A stretch of 39,404 bases of DNA from a virus: the IMG/VR virus record IMGVR_UViG_3300044681_000388, positions 1 to 39,404 of that record. One strand, given 5' to 3'. This document shows positions 23,370-32,138 of this stretch, piece by piece; position 1 is the first letter of the stretch, and every line of letters begins with the position of its first letter. The translations under genes were made by a program, and so were the position numbers. The notes beneath the pieces were generated by a model that was not told where the DNA came from, ran no database searches, and saw nothing but the letters and a program-made list of their open reading frames with translations.

Positions 23370-25715
23370 GTGGCGCAAAAATTTACTGTACCTATCACTA
23401 TCAAGCAGTTGGCGTCTGCTGGCTCAGATGCGCTCACGGTTTTTGTAAACGGTGAAGTTTACGGTCGCGTAAAAATTGAGGCTGGCGGTCGCTTATCGTG
23501 GAGCGACGGCACTGGTGTCTATGACACAAATCTTTATCGTGATGGCGCAAATACGCTCGCCACTGACGACATCTTCAAGGCGCTCACGGCACTGGTTTCT
23601 CCGACAACCAATGGTGCTCCGTCGGTAAGCGTCCCAGATGGAGCGATTGCGGTTGATAACACAAACAACCGCCTATATTTCAGGTCAAACTCAACATGGC
23701 GTGTTGTTGAGGGTGGGGCAACGGTTTCCGCAACTGCTCCAAGCAACCCACTCGAAGGCGCTCTGTGGTTTGACACTAGCGATGACACGCTTTATATCCG
23801 TCAGGGAAGCGCATGGGTTGTCGCTGGAGGTGGCGGTGCTTCGGTAGAGGTTGGAGCAACTGCCCCTTCTTCCCCCAGTGAGGGGGATATGTGGTGGGAT
23901 TCCAACCTTCTTGAACTTTTCATTTACTACTCGTCAGCCTGGGTTCAGGTAACACCAAGTAGTGAATATTTTGACCTAGCAGACCTTGGCGACGTTTCCA
24001 GCACACCGCCAACAAATGGTCAAGTCCTCGTATTCAATAATTCAACTGGTGAGTATGAGCCGACAACTTTATCCACTAGCAGTTCACTTGATGGGCTAAC
24101 CGACACAACATTAACCAGCCCAACATCTGGGGAATTCCTTAAGTACAACGGAAGCGCATGGGTTAATGATGCAATTGACCTTGGAACAGACACAACAGGT
24201 AATTATGTTTCCGATGTAAGCGGAGGAACAGGTGTCACGGTTACCCACACACCAGGAGAAGGATCAACGCCATCGGTGGCGATTGGTCAGGATGTTGGGA
24301 CAACAGCGGACGTAACTTTCAATACGGTCACCGCAGACCTCACGGGGAATGCTGATACGGCAACTGCTCTACAGACTTCCAGGACGATTGAACTTACTGG
24401 TGATGTAACCGGTTCTGCATCGTTTGACGGAACAGCAAATGCGACATTGAGTGTCACGATTTCGTCCGACTCTGTCGCCCTCGGCACAGACACGACAGGT
24501 GACTATGTTCAGAACCTCGTCGCGGGTACTGGCGTCACGCTTGGTGCAAACTCGGGTGAAGGCGCAACACCAAGCATCGCCATCGGTCAAGATGTCGGAA
24601 CAACAGCCGACGTCACGTTCAACACCGTAACTGCCGACCTTACGGGTGACGTGACTGGAAATGCCGACACAGCAACCGCTCTTGAAACGGCACGGATAAT
24701 TGAACTTAGTGGAGATGTTTCTGGCTCGGCATCATTTGATGGAACATCAAACATCAATATCTCAACGATTGCAAATACTGCAAGCGTTGCAATTGGTGAA
24801 CTTAATGGTGTTGTAATTGATACGCCACTGCCCTATCAGGGTTTGATGTATGACGGAACAAATTGGGTCAACAGCAATATCCCGAATACTTATCTTGTAA
24901 GAAACAATACTGGTTCAACTTTGCTGAAGGGAACCCTGGTTTCCGCTTCTGGTGCAGAACCTAGTGGAAGAATTGATGTTCAACCCCACGAAACAACAGG
25001 TCTTCAGGACTCAGAACTTCGTGTAATGGGCATTGTCACAGCAAACATCAGCAATGGTGTTAATGGCGAAGTGATGAGTTTTGGAACACTTACCAATGTT
25101 GATACAAGAGGCAATGTTGAAAGCGCACTTGCAGTGGGAGATGAGACCTGGGCTGCTGGTGACATTCTCTATGCCCACCCAACCGTTGCTGGCAAGTTAA
25201 CCAAAGTAAGACCAACCCATGACTTGGCTGTTGCATTCATAACCATACGACACGCATCGTCTGGACAAATTGCAATAAGAATTATCCCAGGAAACAATCA
25301 CCTTGAATGGATGCACGATGTTTCATTGACATCAGCATCAGTAGGAGACTTCCTCAAGTACGACGGAACCTCCTGGGTGAATGACCCAATCAATCTTGGC
25401 ACCGACACCATTGGTAACTATGTGTCAGGTATTTCTGCTGGCACGGGAATAACCGTTACCCACACTCCTGGTGAAGGTTCTACAGCAACAATTGCAGTAA
25501 CCGCAAATACTTATCAGCCATCATTAGTTGTTTCTGACACGCTTCCATCAAGCCCAGTATCTGGTCAGTTCTGGTATGAATCTAATACTGGCAGAACTTT
25601 TGTGTACTACGACTCCTACTGGGTTGAAATCGGTGGACAGGGTGGACCACAGGGCCCTGCTGGGTCGGGTGGCGGCGGAGATTCAATATCGGCATTTCTT
25701 TTGATGGGAGCGTAA
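23370..25715 (+). CDS. Long tail fibre with LGTDTTG repeats and collagen-like end
   Basis: A 781-aa protein starting at GTG 23370 with TTGAGG upstream. Residues 1-100 are a domain with VPITIKQLASAGSDALTVFV. Then come two W-rich mini-modules ('APSNPLEGALWFDTSDDTLY', 'APSSPSEGDMWWDSN'), and a third near the end ('LPSSPVSGQFWYESNTGRTF'). The fibre repeats begin LGTDTTGNYV, LGTDTTGDYV and LGTDTIGNYV and contain TVTHTPGEGS, IGQDVGTTADVTFNTVTADL and DADTAT-like blocks. Three KYNGSAWVND-type linkers precede them. The end is collagen-like (GGQGGPQGPAGSGGGG). It is probably a trimeric fibre shaft with receptor-binding modules. Confidence 0.8.
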   Translation: MAQKFTVPITIKQLASAGSDALTVFVNGEVYGRVKIEAGGRLSWSDGTGVYDTNLYRDGANTLATDDIFKALTALVSPTTNGAPSVSVPDGAIAVDNTNNRLYFRSNSTWRVVEGGATVSATAPSNPLEGALWFDTSDDTLYIRQGSAWVVAGGGGASVEVGATAPSSPSEGDMWWDSNLLELFIYYSSAWVQVTPSSEYFDLADLGDVSSTPPTNGQVLVFNNSTGEYEPTTLSTSSSLDGLTDTTLTSPTSGEFLKYNGSAWVNDAIDLGTDTTGNYVSDVSGGTGVTVTHTPGEGSTPSVAIGQDVGTTADVTFNTVTADLTGNADTATALQTSRTIELTGDVTGSASFDGTANATLSVTISSDSVALGTDTTGDYVQNLVAGTGVTLGANSGEGATPSIAIGQDVGTTADVTFNTVTADLTGDVTGNADTATALETARIIELSGDVSGSASFDGTSNINISTIANTASVAIGELNGVVIDTPLPYQGLMYDGTNWVNSNIPNTYLVRNNTGSTLLKGTLVSASGAEPSGRIDVQPHETTGLQDSELRVMGIVTANISNGVNGEVMSFGTLTNVDTRGNVESALAVGDETWAAGDILYAHPTVAGKLTKVRPTHDLAVAFITIRHASSGQIAIRIIPGNNHLEWMHDVSLTSASVGDFLKYDGTSWVNDPINLGTDTIGNYVSGISAGTGITVTHTPGEGSTATIAVTANTYQPSLVVSDTLPSSPVSGQFWYESNTGRTFVYYDSYWVEIGGQGGPQGPAGSGGGGDSISAFLLMGA

Positions 25716-25718
25716 ATC

Positions 25719-26045
25719 ATGCCAACGACATACAAAGTACTAGGACAGTCGAATCCAGTAGCGGCATCAGATACAACTCTGTACACGGTTCCGGCTGCCA
25801 CTTCTACGGTCATCTCAACGATAAATGTTGCGAATCTTGGGACCTCTGGAACGTTCCGTATTGCGGTACGTGTTGCTGGTGCTTCCATTGCGAATGAGCA
25901 CTATCTCGCATATGACGTACCCCTGAATGCAAACGACTCGATTGCTTATACCTTGGGAATAACACTTGCCGCGACCGATGTGGTCACGGTTAGAGCGTCC
26001 AACACCTCATTTGCGTTTAACGCTTTTGGAAGCGAGATTTCGTGA
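25719..26045 (+). CDS. Small beta-sandwich virion protein, copy 1 of 3
   Basis: A 108-aa beta-rich protein (SNPVAASDTTLYTVPAATST, STINVANLGTSGTFRIAVRV, EHYLAYDVPLNANDSIAYT, GITLAATDVVTVRASN). The 'vp.n.s........l.a.D.v.v.as' arrangement recurs in the proteins at 31783 and 35083. Small proteins of this kind are common in fibre regions of aquatic phages; role unproven, perhaps as connectors or fibre-tip units. It starts three bases after the previous fibre's stop, and its end overlaps the next gene by four bases (GTGA). Confidence 0.62.
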   Translation: MPTTYKVLGQSNPVAASDTTLYTVPAATSTVISTINVANLGTSGTFRIAVRVAGASIANEHYLAYDVPLNANDSIAYTLGITLAATDVVTVRASNTSFAFNAFGSEIS

Positions 26046-28027
26046 TAACAAGGTCTTCTGCCCTTCCGCTAATTGCGGGTAGTGGTAAGTCCTATAACGC
26101 CGTGCCCGATAACTATGATGCTACTCCAGAAACTTGGGTGCGTCCATCCGACTGGCTGAGTATAACTACGCCAAGCGCAAATGAAAATAAGTTCGTAGGG
26201 TTAGTTGCCGTTTATGAAAACTCCACGAACTACATAGCACTTAACTTTTCTGCCACTGGCGGCTATACGGTCGACTGGGGCGACGGCTCAGCGCCAGTTA
26301 ATGTCGCAAGTGGGACAAAGGCTCAATACAACTATTCCTATTCATCACTGAATTCTGGTACATACTCCGCTCAGGGTTATCGTCAGGCAATAGTTACCGT
26401 GACGCCAACTACACCTGGTCAGGCGTTCACTTCGGTTAATCTCGCACTACGACATGGCGACATTGGCGCATCAGTAAGCGGAAACAACAATTGGCTGGAT
26501 ATTGCAGTATCGGCACCGAGCGCCACGCAAGTAATCTTTGCCACAACCCCTGGGACTTCGGGTGCGTCGTGCTCGATGCCGCTACTTGAGCACATCAATG
26601 TGGTTTCCCATGCAAGAACATCTTATATTTCGTTTTTTGCAAACTTGGAAACGCTCAAGTCTGTAGAACTTGCTGATTATGGAAACTGCACATCACTTGA
26701 ATTAGCGTTTTACTACTGCCGTCATCTACTATCAGTGCCCCAAATAAACACACAGTCATGCACTTCTTTTGACAGAACATTTCTTAATTGTTACTCACTT
26801 CGCAGTATACCTTTTATGAATACATCAGCGGCTACAACAATGTATCAAACTTTTTACGGTTGTCAGTCGTTGTCATCCGTCCCCTTGTTCGATACCGCAT
26901 CCGTTACAAGCATGTATGGCATGTTTTCTTACTGCAAGTCACTGGAATCTGTTCCTTTGTTTGATACGGCTTCGGTGACGAGCATGGGCACCATGTTCAG
27001 TGACTGTTATTCGCTTAAAACTGTCCCACTGTTTAATACTGCTTCGGTGACGAGCATGAGCAACATGTTTAATTCATGTCACGCCATAAAGAGTGTCCCA
27101 CTGTTTAATACTGCTTCGGTGACGAGCATGTCTTACATGTTCAGTGACTGTTATTCGCTTAAAACTGTCCCACTGTTTAATACCGCTTCAGTGACGAACA
27201 TGACTTACATGTTTGATGGATGTCAGACACTTACCGATATCCCACTGTTCAATACTGCGTCGGTTACGAACATGGCGTCTATGTTTGCTAGTTGTCATAG
27301 TTTGATTAATGTGCCACTGTTTGATACTGCTTCGGTGACGACGATGTCTGGCATGTTTTACAACACCTGGTCGCTGCGTACCATCCCGCAATTCAACACA
27401 TCAAATGTGACAATCATGTCAACCATGTTTCAGGGTTCCAATGTAGTGGTTATTCCAGAATTGCAAACGGAAAATGTCACAACATTCAGCAATATGCTCG
27501 CTTCGGCGTCCAATGTGCAGAGAATTAATGGGTTGAATTTATCCAAGACAGCAAACTCATCCGGAGGCAATCTTGGCTCAAGTGCACTCAACAACCTTGC
27601 GAGTGCCGTTCTCACTGGAATGCGCTTTAGCCAGTCAAATATTTTTGTAAACGGAAACATGGGGGCATCAGAACTTGACGGAATATATACTGCGCTCGCA
27701 GTTTTGAATCCAAATGTCACTAATGCCTCTGGCAACGGCACTACTGTTACTTACACGGTCAGCGATATCTCCGCATTCGTAGCGGCTCGAACCGTAACAA
27801 TGACTGGGATATCCCCATCTGCGTACAACCTCACTAACGTAACGGTCGCTTCCGTCGATACTGCCAACAGCACATTTACCGTGACGAATGCCGCAACAGG
27901 AACTTATGTATCTGGTGGTGTTGCCGCAATACAAGACAATAGGACAGTCGTTGTCAGCGGAAACCCTGGGACAGCAAGCGACAACCCAAGCATTGCAACG
28001 AATAAGGGATGGACGGTAACGGGATGA
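26042..28027 (+). CDS. BspA-like leucine-rich repeat adhesin (DUF285 type)
   Basis: A 661-aa protein starting at GTG 26042. Residues about 55-190 are a beta-rich N-terminal domain (VGLVAVYENSTNYIALNFSA; GGYTVDWGDGSAPVN). Residues 193-456 are eleven units of exactly 24 residues, and a shorter twelfth, with the BspA/DUF285 signature (SMSNMFNSCHAIKSVPLFNT). BspA-type repeats mediate surface binding in bacteria and protists. Position 10 of the unit is cysteine in nine consecutive units, which would stack as a ladder. The C-terminus has a beta-domain (NASGNGTTVTYTVSDISAFV, ARTVTMTGISPSAYNL). In a phage this is most likely a receptor-binding or virion decoration protein. Its stop overlaps the next start (ATGA). 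Confidence 0.85.
   Translation: MITRSSALPLIAGSGKSYNAVPDNYDATPETWVRPSDWLSITTPSANENKFVGLVAVYENSTNYIALNFSATGGYTVDWGDGSAPVNVASGTKAQYNYSYSSLNSGTYSAQGYRQAIVTVTPTTPGQAFTSVNLALRHGDIGASVSGNNNWLDIAVSAPSATQVIFATTPGTSGASCSMPLLEHINVVSHARTSYISFFANLETLKSVELADYGNCTSLELAFYYCRHLLSVPQINTQSCTSFDRTFLNCYSLRSIPFMNTSAATTMYQTFYGCQSLSSVPLFDTASVTSMYGMFSYCKSLESVPLFDTASVTSMGTMFSDCYSLKTVPLFNTASVTSMSNMFNSCHAIKSVPLFNTASVTSMSYMFSDCYSLKTVPLFNTASVTNMTYMFDGCQTLTDIPLFNTASVTNMASMFASCHSLINVPLFDTASVTTMSGMFYNTWSLRTIPQFNTSNVTIMSTMFQGSNVVVIPELQTENVTTFSNMLASASNVQRINGLNLSKTANSSGGNLGSSALNNLASAVLTGMRFSQSNIFVNGNMGASELDGIYTALAVLNPNVTNASGNGTTVTYTVSDISAFVAARTVTMTGISPSAYNLTNVTVASVDTANSTFTVTNAATGTYVSGGVAAIQDNRTVVVSGNPGTASDNPSIATNKGWTVTG
26618..27409 (+). 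repeat. Eleven tandem 72-bp units coding for BspA-like repeats
   Basis: Units begin at 26618, 26690, 26762, 26834, 26906, 26978, 27050, 27122, 27194, 27266 and 27338, all exactly 72 bases apart without indels. Units 26978 and 27122 share 47 identical bases over 26993-27039 and 27137-27183, 144 bases apart. The outer units are more diverged. The repeat can grow or shrink by recombination or slippage. Confidence 0.85.
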
Positions 28028-28218
28028 GCGCTGGATTCTACAAATATGAAGACCAAAACCTTTATTTTGGTGCGAACTATGTTCTCAATGCCGACTACGA
28101 GTTGCGTAAAGAAACAAAAGATGACCACACCTACCCTGTGGACGGCTGGTACTGGTTTGACTCGCAAGAAAAAGCACACGAGTTCTTTGGAATAGATGAG
28201 GAAAACAATGGCAATTGA
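28024..28218 (+). CDS. Small fibre-linked hypothetical protein
   Basis: A 64-aa protein whose ATG at 28024 overlaps the previous stop (ATGA). An in-frame ATG at 28009 is possible but lies deeper in the adhesin gene. The composition is aromatic and acidic (GFYKYEDQNLYFGANYVLNA; YPVDGWYWFDSQEKAHEFFG), a pattern I associate with small proteins beside fibre genes in aquatic phages, sometimes suggested to be fibre assembly chaperones. It ends 11 bases inside the next fibre gene. Function not proven. Confidence 0.62.
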   Translation: MSAGFYKYEDQNLYFGANYVLNADYELRKETKDDHTYPVDGWYWFDSQEKAHEFFGIDEENNGN

Positions 28219-31200
28219 TTTTCCAAACTCGCCATCTTTGAACGATACACATACAGTCGATTCAAAAACCTGGCTGTATGACGGTGAAAAGTGGGTTCTT
28301 TCTGCGGAAATTACTCTCGGCACTGATACAACAGGCGACTACGTTGAGTTGCTCGTTGCTGGAACCGGAGTTACCCTCTCTAACAATTCTGGGGAAGGCG
28401 CCACCCCGACAGTCGCAATCGGCCAAGATGTTGGAACGTCAGCCTCTGTAACTTTTGCTGAGTTGACCACAACTGCAGACGTAACCGTGGGGGGGAATCT
28501 TACGGTCAACGGAACAACGACAACCCTTAATACGGAAACGCTTTCCATTGAGGACAATATCATTGTTCTAAATAGCAATGTTTCGGCTTCACCATCAACC
28601 AATGCTGGAATAGAAGTTGAACGTGGGACATCTGACAATGTTGCTATTAGGTGGAACGAAACAACCGACAAATGGGAACTAACAAATGACGGTTCATCCT
28701 ACGGTGTAATCGCTGAACTTGGCACTATTGCTCTTGGCACAGACACCACGGGCAACTACATGGTGGACCTTGCTGAGGGAACTGGTGTCACCATCACCCA
28801 CACGCCAGGTGAAGCATCAACTGGAACAATCGCAATTGGTCAAGACGTTGGAACAACGGCAGATGTAACTTTCAATACCGTCACGGCAGATGTGACTGGT
28901 AACCTGACAGGCAATGTCACGGGCAACGCCGACACTGCCACCACACTGCAAACTTCCCGAACTATTTCGTTGGGTGGAGACCTTTCGGGTTCTGCTTCCT
29001 TCAATGGCTCGGCTGATGTAACTATCACCGCAACTATTGGTGCAGACTCTGTTGCTCTTGGTACTGATACGACAGGTAATTACGTTCAGAATCTTGTTGC
29101 TGGCACGGGCATAACACTCACCAATAACACTGGTGAAGGTGCGACACCGACAGTTGCGGTTACTGCCAACACCTACGAAGCATTTGGCGCTGTCGCCACC
29201 CACGAATCCGACACAACGAACATTCACGGAATAACAGACACCGCCGCACTCGTCACCTTGGCTGGAACGCAGACACTCACGAATAAGACGCTCACTAGCC
29301 CTGTCATCACTGGCGTGTCTCCGCAAATCACCCTTGCTGGAGATTTGACTGGCTCAGTAACCCTGACCGACCTTGGAAACGGAACACTTACGGCAACTAT
29401 TGCTGCCAATTCTGTCGCTCTCGGAACCGATACAACTGGAAACTATGTCAACGATGTAACCGCAGGTACGGGTGTCACCGTTACACATACACCCGGTGAA
29501 GGCTCCAGCCCGACTATTGCGATTGGGCAGGCAGTTGGAACGACAAGCAACGTTACCTTCAACACTGTTACAGCCGACCTGACTGGTGATGTAACTGGCA
29601 ACGCAAGCACCGCAACGACACTCGCTACAGCACGGACGATTTCACTCGGTGGCGACCTAAATGGTTCGGCATCCTTCGACGGCTCAACCGATGTAACAAT
29701 AACAGCGACAATCGGTGCCAACTCCGTAGCCCTCGGAACAGATACGACAGGAAATTACGTCAACGATGTCACTGCTGGCACTGGTGTCACCGTTACACAC
29801 ACACCAGGGGAGGGCTCTAGTCCAACCGTCGCAATCGGTCAGGCAGTAGCCACATCCGACAGCCCGACATTCGCAGGCGCAACTCTTGATGCCGTCCAAA
29901 TCGGAATCACCGCCGCTGGTGAAATCGACACATCGTCTGGCAACCTCACGATTGACTCTGCTGGCGGAACTGTCACGGTTGACGACAACCTGATTGTTTC
30001 TGGCGACCTCACCGTCTCTGGAACGACAACGACGGTAAATACCGAGACAATCAATCTGGCCGACAACATCATCACGCTCAACAGCAACGAGACTGGAACC
30101 CCGAGCCAAAATGCAGGCCTTGAAGTTGAGCGTGGTACTTCAACGAATGTGCAACTGCGCTGGAACGAAACCAGCGACAAGTGGGAACTTACCGCCGACG
30201 GCTCAACGTATTACGACATCGCTACCGAGTCGTATGTAAATGCACAGACAATCACATCGTTGGATGACATTGGCGATGTAACAATCACCTCTGCTACTTC
30301 GGGAGATTTCCTGAAATGGAACGGTACCGCATGGGTAAATGACCCAGTGAACTTGGGTACCGACACAACTGGAGATTATGTCGGTTCTCTCGTTGCCGGA
30401 ACCGGTGTCACCCTCACGAATAACTCAGGTGAAGGTGCAACACCGACCGTGGCAATCGGTCAAGCCGTTGGCACAACTGACAATGTCACATTCAACACCG
30501 TTACGGCAGACCTAACTGGCAATGCTGATACGGCGACAGCACTAGCAACCTCACGAACAATCTCTCTCGGTGGAGACTTGTCTGGTTCTGCATCTTTTGA
30601 CGGTTCTGCAGATGTAACCATCACCGCCACGATTGGAGCAAATTCTGTTGCTCTCGGAACGGATACCACCGGAAACTACATGGGGGATGTCTCTGCTGGA
30701 ACGGGTATCTCTGTAACGCACACACCAGGCGAGGGTTCCACGGCAACGGTTGCACTCAATGCAACATTGGACAACCTCAGCAATGTGAACGCACCATCAC
30801 CTTCGGATGGTCAGTTCCTCAAGTATGTCTCTGCCTCTTCTGAATGGCAACCAGCGGCAATCCCCACCATCAACAACCTTGACGACGTTGGCGATGTAAC
30901 CATCACGTCCGCAACATCGGGTGATTTCTTGAAGTGGAACGGTTCAGCATGGGTTAACGACCCAGTGAACCTTGGAACCGACACCACGGGCGATTATGTG
31001 CAATCACTGGTCGCTGGAACAGGCATCTCTCTTGCCAACAACTCTGGCGAAGGTGCGACCCCAACGGTAACACTGAACGCAGCGATTGATGACCTTTCCG
31101 ATGTGTCTGCGGCAGCCCCAACGAGCGGCGATGTTCTTTCTTGGAACGGTTCTTCGTGGGTATCGTCTGCTCCGTCAAGCGGTGCATCACTCACGGTTTC

Positions 31201-31771
31201 TGCAACAGCGCCATCGTCCCCATCTGAAGGTGACATGTGGTTTGAGTCCGATACTGGTCGGACATACGTGTACTACGACAGCGCATGGGTAGAAATTGGA
31301 GCCATTTCCGCAGGTTCTCGTGTCTCAATTTCTGCAAACGCACCGTCCAACCCGACGGCTGGAGACACATGGTTTGACTCAGATACTGCTCAAACCTTCA
31401 TCTACTACGACAGCCAGTGGATTGAAATTGGTGCCTCGGCAATGGCTGCCACAGTTGCTGGAACAGCCCCAAGCAATGCGATTGCTGGTCAAATATGGTT
31501 TGACTCTGACACTGGCGGCACATACGTTTATTTCAACTCCACATGGGTAGAGGTTGGTGCATCTGCCCTTGACACACTCCTCAACACGATTGAGGCAAAG
31601 GGCGACATCCTTGTCGGAACCGCAGACAATGCGGTAGACAACCTGACGGTTGGCTCAAACGGTCAGATTCTTGTGGCAGACTCAGCGGAGGCAACTGGTC
31701 TAAAATGGGAAACGCCAAACTACGCATCAACAGGTAAAGCCATCGCAATGTCGATTGTGTTTGGTTCCTAG
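28208..31771 (+). CDS. Giant repeat tail fibre (1187 aa)
   Basis: The largest gene here. ATG 28208 follows GAGGA; an in-frame ATG at 28196 overlaps the previous gene more and lacks a site. It begins MAIDFPNSPSLNDTHTVDSK with TWLYDGEKWVL, the shared docking-like mini-module. Eight fibre repeats follow, each starting LGTDTTG, with TVTHTPGEGSSPT, FNTVTADLTGDVTGNA, TARTISLGGDL and FDGSADVTITATIGANSVAL. Two longer units contain INLADNIITLNSNETGTPSQ. Linkers 'DIGDVTITSATSGDFLKWNG' occur twice. The C-terminus has three W-rich modules ('APSSPSEGDMWFESDTGRTY' and similar) and a unique end, ATGLKWETPNYASTGKA. Probably a long fibre shaft. It ends 12 bases before the next start. Confidence 0.85.
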   Translation: MAIDFPNSPSLNDTHTVDSKTWLYDGEKWVLSAEITLGTDTTGDYVELLVAGTGVTLSNNSGEGATPTVAIGQDVGTSASVTFAELTTTADVTVGGNLTVNGTTTTLNTETLSIEDNIIVLNSNVSASPSTNAGIEVERGTSDNVAIRWNETTDKWELTNDGSSYGVIAELGTIALGTDTTGNYMVDLAEGTGVTITHTPGEASTGTIAIGQDVGTTADVTFNTVTADVTGNLTGNVTGNADTATTLQTSRTISLGGDLSGSASFNGSADVTITATIGADSVALGTDTTGNYVQNLVAGTGITLTNNTGEGATPTVAVTANTYEAFGAVATHESDTTNIHGITDTAALVTLAGTQTLTNKTLTSPVITGVSPQITLAGDLTGSVTLTDLGNGTLTATIAANSVALGTDTTGNYVNDVTAGTGVTVTHTPGEGSSPTIAIGQAVGTTSNVTFNTVTADLTGDVTGNASTATTLATARTISLGGDLNGSASFDGSTDVTITATIGANSVALGTDTTGNYVNDVTAGTGVTVTHTPGEGSSPTVAIGQAVATSDSPTFAGATLDAVQIGITAAGEIDTSSGNLTIDSAGGTVTVDDNLIVSGDLTVSGTTTTVNTETINLADNIITLNSNETGTPSQNAGLEVERGTSTNVQLRWNETSDKWELTADGSTYYDIATESYVNAQTITSLDDIGDVTITSATSGDFLKWNGTAWVNDPVNLGTDTTGDYVGSLVAGTGVTLTNNSGEGATPTVAIGQAVGTTDNVTFNTVTADLTGNADTATALATSRTISLGGDLSGSASFDGSADVTITATIGANSVALGTDTTGNYMGDVSAGTGISVTHTPGEGSTATVALNATLDNLSNVNAPSPSDGQFLKYVSASSEWQPAAIPTINNLDDVGDVTITSATSGDFLKWNGSAWVNDPVNLGTDTTGDYVQSLVAGTGISLANNSGEGATPTVTLNAAIDDLSDVSAAAPTSGDVLSWNGSSWVSSAPSSGASLTVSATAPSSPSEGDMWFESDTGRTYVYYDSAWVEIGAISAGSRVSISANAPSNPTAGDTWFDSDTAQTFIYYDSQWIEIGASAMAATVAGTAPSNAIAGQIWFDSDTGGTYVYFNSTWVEVGASALDTLLNTIEAKGDILVGTADNAVDNLTVGSNGQILVADSAEATGLKWETPNYASTGKAIAMSIVFGS
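28315..31060 (+). repeat. Protein-level fibre repeats (8 LGTDTTG units) with synonymous divergence
   Basis: The LGTDTTG signature occurs at about 28315, 28733, 29057, 29420, 29732, 30353, 30653 and 30971. Protein sequences are nearly identical between units, but the DNA differs at many third codon positions. In the pair 29414-29536 and 29726-29848, 24 of 41 codons differ synonymously and one changes the amino acid (isoleucine to valine). Confidence 0.85.
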
Positions 31772-31782
31772 GAGGATAATTT

Positions 31783-32136
31783 ATGACAGCACCAAACATT
31801 GTCGGAGTCACGACCATCACTGGTAAGACTGCGGTCCTTGTGGTCACCACGAGTGCGACGGCTATCGTGGAGAATACTGCCGCAAGCGGCAAGGTATTCA
31901 AGGTGAACGCTTTGTATGTTTCCAACGTTGACGGAGCAAATGCCGCTGACGTGAACGTTGATATTTACCGTTCTTCTACGGCATATCACATTGCCAAGAC
32001 GGTTTCGGTTCCAGCAGATTCAACGTTGGATGTAATTTCCAAGTCTATTTATCTTGAAGAGGGTGATTCCCTGCGTCTCACTGCATCGGCAAACTCAGAC
32101 CTTGAGGCAGTCTGCTCGTACGAGGAGATTAGTTAA
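31783..32136 (+). CDS. Small beta-sandwich virion protein, copy 2 of 3
   Basis: A 117-aa protein with a strong GGAGG ahead of ATG 31783. Beta-rich segments ITGKTAVLVVTTSATAIVEN, VFKVNALYVSNVDGANAADV, DIYRSSTAYHIAKTVSVPA and SIYLEEGDSLRLTASANSD repeat the plan of the proteins at 25719 and 35083 ('...tv.vpads.ldv..k.iyl.egd.l...as'). This family often sits beside fibre genes in aquatic phage genomes. It comes between the giant fibre and the first polyglycine adhesin, so it may bridge them. The role is inferred. Confidence 0.62.
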   Translation: MTAPNIVGVTTITGKTAVLVVTTSATAIVENTAASGKVFKVNALYVSNVDGANAADVNVDIYRSSTAYHIAKTVSVPADSTLDVISKSIYLEEGDSLRLTASANSDLEAVCSYEEIS

Positions 32137-32138
32137 TC

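Noticed and set aside
26618-27409. Regular 72-bp repeats considered as a CRISPR array.
   Set aside because: There are no constant repeat/variable spacer blocks; the whole unit is coding in one frame with the BspA pattern.
28817-29326. A 169-aa cysteine/arginine-rich minus-strand frame inside the giant fibre.
   Set aside because: It is the complement of the fibre repeats, and similar frames recur in other units because the units are similar.
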